This document shows, in pieces, positions 21,824-23,990 of a stretch of DNA of 23,990 bases. The stretch covers positions 1 to 23,990 of the forward strand of contig UQVC01000035.1 in NCBI GenBank assembly GCA_900544395.1, in the 5' to 3' direction. Within the stretch, counting starts at the first letter, position 1. Each line of letters starts with the position of its first letter. The position numbers and the translations under genes were made by a program. The notes beneath the pieces are model-generated. The model had not been told where the DNA came from. It worked only from the letters and a program-made list of their open reading frames with translations, and did no database searches. This DNA is from an uncultured Ruminococcus sp. GTDB taxonomy: Bacteria; Bacillota; Clostridia; Lachnospirales; Lachnospiraceae.

Positions 21824-22657
21824 ATGAGATTTACAAAAATGCAGGGATTGGGAAATGATTATGTTTATGTGAATGGATTCGAAGAAAAAATTGCGAACCC
21901 CTCTGAGATGGCTGTAAAAATGAGCAATCGAAATTTTGGAGTGGGTTCCGATGGTCTGATCTTGATTAATCCATCGGAAAAGGCAGACTTTGAAATGGAA
22001 ATGTATAACGCAGATGGTTCTCGCGGAGAAATGTGCGGAAACGGGATCCGCTGTGTAGGAAAGTATGTGTATGATTATGGACTGACAGAGAAAACACAGA
22101 TTTCGGTGGAGACGCTGGGAGGGATCAAATACCTGGATCTGACGGTAAAAGAGGGAAAGGTTACTCAGGTAAGAGTGGATATGGGGACACCAATTCTGAC
22201 ATCCGAAAAAGTTCCAGTTGTCGCAGAGGAAGAGAATGCAGTCGATATTCCGATTCTTGTAGAAGGAAAAGAATACAGAATGACGTGTGTTTCCATGGGT
22301 AATCCACATGCGGTTGTGTTTATGGAGGATATTGAGAGCTTGGAGATCGAAAAAATCGGTCCGAAATTTGAGAACCATGAACGCTTTCCAAACAGAGTGA
22401 ATACAGAATTTGTCAAAGTTCTGGATCAAAAGACAGCCAGTATGCGTGTCTGGGAGAGAGGATCCGGGGAAACACTTGCCTGCGGAACAGGAGCCTGTGC
22501 AGTGGCGGTGGCATGTATCCTTGGCGGATATACGGAAAATAAAGTCACTGTGAAACTGCTGGGAGGAGATCTGCTGATCGAATGGGATCGGGATCAGAAT
22601 AAGATTTATATGACTGGTCCGGCAGAAGTTGTTTTTGATGGAGTGTGGAAGGCATAA
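21824..22657 (+). CDS. dapF: Diaminopimelate epimerase
   Basis: A 277-residue cytosolic enzyme converting LL- to meso-diaminopimelate, for lysine and peptidoglycan synthesis. The two catalytic cysteines are Cys71 in GEMCGNGIRC and Cys220 in LACGTGACA. The start MRFTKMQGLGNDYVYV is the normal family N-terminus, and AAAAGGAG precedes the ATG. GNPHAVVF and RVWERGSGET are further conserved blocks. No other lysine-pathway gene is nearby. Its transcript begins upstream of the terminator at 21768-21804 or reads through it. Confidence 0.95.
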   Translation: MRFTKMQGLGNDYVYVNGFEEKIANPSEMAVKMSNRNFGVGSDGLILINPSEKADFEMEMYNADGSRGEMCGNGIRCVGKYVYDYGLTEKTQISVETLGGIKYLDLTVKEGKVTQVRVDMGTPILTSEKVPVVAEEENAVDIPILVEGKEYRMTCVSMGNPHAVVFMEDIESLEIEKIGPKFENHERFPNRVNTEFVKVLDQKTASMRVWERGSGETLACGTGACAVAVACILGGYTENKVTVKLLGGDLLIEWDRDQNKIYMTGPAEVVFDGVWKA

Positions 22658-22668
22658 TCAGAATATGG

Positions 22669-22705
22669 GAGCAGAGCGACAGGGAATGGAAACGCCGCTC
22701 TGCTC
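22669..22705 (+). terminator. Hairpin after dapF, no T-run
   Basis: GAGCAGAGCG (22669-22678) pairs perfectly with CGCTCTGCTC (22696-22705). The following sequence is A-rich (aagaaatag), not T-rich, so it may stabilise the 3' end or terminate weakly. It sits before the tRNA promoter. Confidence 0.45.
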
Positions 22706-22755
22706 AAGAAATAGAAAATAGCGGAAAATAGAAAATAGAAAATTGAAAAAAGCGC

Positions 22756-22783
22756 TTGACATTTTGGAAAAGTGCGATATAAT
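22756..22783 (+). promoter_or_regulatory. Sigma-A promoter of the tRNA-Gln gene
   Basis: A perfect TTGACA (22756-22761), a 16-base spacer, and a perfect TATAAT (22778-22783), 32 bases before the tRNA. About 50 bases of A-rich sequence lie directly upstream, which may act as an UP element. Confidence 0.88.
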
Positions 22784-22815
22784 GTAAAAGTCGAGTCTGA
22801 CAGAAAAAGAAATGA

Positions 22816-22886
22816 TGCGGATTGGTGTAATGGCAGCACAGCAGACTCTGACTCTGTTAGTAGAGGTTCGAGTCCTCTATCCGTAG
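22816..22886 (+). tRNA. tRNA-Gln (anticodon CTG)
   Basis: A complete cloverleaf. The acceptor is TGCGGAT (22816-22822) with ATCCGTA (22879-22885), with one G-T pair. The D arm is GTGT/GCAC. The anticodon arm is GCAGA/TCTGT with loop CTCTGAC, giving anticodon CTG at 22848-22850 (reads CAG). The T arm is AGAGG/CCTCT with loop TTCGAGT. The discriminator base is G at 22886. U1-A72 is typical of glutamine tRNAs. CCA is not encoded. A strong promoter and terminator flank it. Confidence 0.92.
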
Positions 22887-22890
22887 CTTG

Positions 22891-22920
22891 TAAGACAGTC
22901 ATGAAGACTGTCTTATTTTT
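22891..22920 (+). terminator. Intrinsic terminator of tRNA-Gln
   Basis: TAAGACAGTC (22891-22900) pairs perfectly with GACTGTCTTA (22906-22915), followed by five T. Confidence 0.92.
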
Positions 22921-22988
22921 ATGCCAGAGGCATGTTACTGTGCACAGCAAATACAAGATTTTTGCAGTCGTTTTTGGAGAAAAAAACA

Positions 22989-23017
22989 TTGACAATCAAA
23001 GACAGAGAGACTATAAT
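22989..23017 (+). promoter_or_regulatory. Sigma-A promoter of the rplM-rpsI operon
   Basis: A perfect TTGACA (22989-22994), a 17-base spacer, and a perfect TATAAT (23012-23017). It drives the ribosomal protein operon, with a leader of about 110 bases before rplM. Confidence 0.92.
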
Positions 23018-23043
23018 AAAACAGTATGACATAAGGAGAAACA

Positions 23044-23119
23044 GCTTACACCAAAGCCCCGGAGTATGCTGATTTCATATAGAAGAATTAAAGTAAAGAA
23101 TCTATGATAATTAGTAAGC
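23044..23119 (+). promoter_or_regulatory. Probable ribosomal protein L13 leader (autoregulatory mRNA element)
   Basis: GCTTAC (23044-23049) pairs with GTAAGC (23114-23119) to close the element. The upper part contains ACCAAAGCCCCGG, very close to the L13 leader of Bacillus as I remember it, and an internal stem ATAGA/TCTAT. The element ends directly at the AGGAGG ribosome site of rplM, as expected if L13 binding blocks translation or transcription. Confidence 0.75.
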
Positions 23120-23132
23120 AGGAGGAACACCC

Positions 23133-23561
23133 ATGAAAACTTATATGGCTAACCCAGACAAGATCGAAAGAAAATGGTATGTGGTTGATGCTGAAGGATG
23201 TACATTAGGACGTCTGTCTTCAGAAATCGCTAAAGTGTTAAGAGGAAAAAACAAACCAGAGTACACACCACACGTTGATACAGGAGATTATGTAATCGTA
23301 GTAAATGCTGATAAAGTGAAAGTAACAGGAAAGAAATTACTTCAGAAAGTTTACTACAATCACTCTGATTATGTAGGTGGAATGAGAGAGACAACACTGG
23401 CTGAAATGCTTGCAAAGAAACCAGAAAAAGTTGTTGAACTGGCTGTAAAAGGAATGCTTCCAAAAGGACCTTTGGGAAGAGCAATGATCAAGAAACTTCA
23501 TGTATACGCTGGACCAGAGCACAACAACCAGGCTCAGAAACCAGAAGTACTGACATTTTAA
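23133..23561 (+). CDS. rplM: 50S ribosomal protein L13
   Basis: A 142-residue protein of the large ribosomal subunit, binding 23S rRNA early in assembly. It begins MKTYMANPDKIERKWYVVDA, with the family core TLGRLSSEIAKVLRGK, GDYVIVVNADKVKVTGKK and KGMLPKGPLGRAMIKKL. AGGAGG precedes the ATG. It forms the conserved rplM-rpsI operon with the next gene (26-base gap). Expression is probably controlled by the L13 leader upstream. Codons are typical of a highly expressed gene. Confidence 0.98.
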   Translation: MKTYMANPDKIERKWYVVDAEGCTLGRLSSEIAKVLRGKNKPEYTPHVDTGDYVIVVNADKVKVTGKKLLQKVYYNHSDYVGGMRETTLAEMLAKKPEKVVELAVKGMLPKGPLGRAMIKKLHVYAGPEHNNQAQKPEVLTF

Positions 23562-23587
23562 GGAAAGGTTGAAAGGAGGACATTACA

Positions 23588-23980
23588 TTGGCTAACGCAA
23601 AATATTACGGAACAGGAAGAAGAAAAAAATCTGTTGCAAGAGTATATCTTGTACCGGGAACAGGAAAGATTACAATCAATAAAAGAGATATCGATGAGTA
23701 TCTTGGACTGGAAACATTAAAAGTTGTTGTTCGTCAGCCACTCGTTGCTACAGGAACAACAGACAAATTTGATGTAATCGTAAACGTACACGGTGGTGGA
23801 TACACAGGACAGGCTGGAGCAATCCGTCACGGAATCTCAAGAGCACTTCTTGAAGCTGATGCTGACTACAGACCAGTATTAAAGAGCGCTGGATACCTGA
23901 CACGTGACCCACGTATGAAAGAACGTAAGAAGTACGGTCTCAAGGCAGCTCGTAGAGCGCCTCAGTTCAGCAAGAGATAA
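23588..23980 (+). CDS. rpsI: 30S ribosomal protein S9
   Basis: A 130-residue protein of the small subunit, whose C-terminal tail reaches the P-site tRNA. It starts at TTG 23588, with AAAGGAGG 8 bases upstream. There is no nearby ATG in frame. The features are YYGTGRRKKSVARVYLVPG, VHGGGYTGQAGAIRHGISRAL and the tail KYGLKAARRAPQFSKR. The final Lys-Arg is the conserved end. The stop is 10 bases before the window's end. Confidence 0.98.
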   Translation: MANAKYYGTGRRKKSVARVYLVPGTGKITINKRDIDEYLGLETLKVVVRQPLVATGTTDKFDVIVNVHGGGYTGQAGAIRHGISRALLEADADYRPVLKSAGYLTRDPRMKERKKYGLKAARRAPQFSKR

Positions 23981-23990
23981 TCTGCTGTTC

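Overview
The window looks like chromosomal sequence from a spore-forming Gram-positive anaerobe of the class Clostridia, most likely family Lachnospiraceae. This is inferred from gene content: a YlmC/YmxH-type sporulation protein, paired ABC exporters, a DUF3783 protein, a divergent carbamate kinase, an L13 leader before rplM-rpsI, strong AGGAGG ribosome sites and several TTG/GTG starts. No species is claimed. There is no phage, plasmid, insertion sequence or CRISPR array. Apart from the decayed left edge, this is ordinary chromosome with several compact operons.

Left part (1-8170). An AT-rich segment holds a decayed iron-containing alcohol dehydrogenase gene (minus strand). An intact MerR-family regulator faces it across a MerR-type promoter with a 19-base spacer. 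Then come a Nudix hydrolase, a hemolysin III-type membrane protein (convergent, overlapping 3' ends), a DEAD-box RNA helicase with a terminator-like hairpin in its leader, an ECF-transporter S component, an ABC exporter gene broken by a one-base frameshift, and a carbamate kinase with unusual motifs.

Middle part (8171-15928). A DUF975/CmpB-like fusion membrane protein diverges from a two-gene heterodimeric ABC exporter with one degenerate and one canonical ATP site. A DUF3783 gene follows on the minus strand, with its terminator inside its own last codons. Next is a NatA/NatB-like ABC-2 operon closed by a strong terminator.

Right part (15929-23990). Housekeeping genes follow: a YlmC/YmxH protein, nrdR, truA, exodeoxyribonuclease III, two adjacent COG0523 (CobW-like) proteins, a PfkB sugar kinase, a small HPr-like protein, dapF, tRNA-Gln(CTG), and rplM-rpsI behind an L13-type leader. 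The COG0523 pair is the most interesting unit. The first has an intact GTPase domain with a 30-histidine metal-binding loop. The second has a degenerate GTPase domain fused to a cysteine-containing domain resembling the YcgQ/DUF1980 C-terminus. Together they suggest a metal (probably zinc) handling module. The HPr-like protein lacks the phosphorylatable histidine but has a serine at position 46.

All assignments come from reading the sequence and recalled family features. No database search was run.
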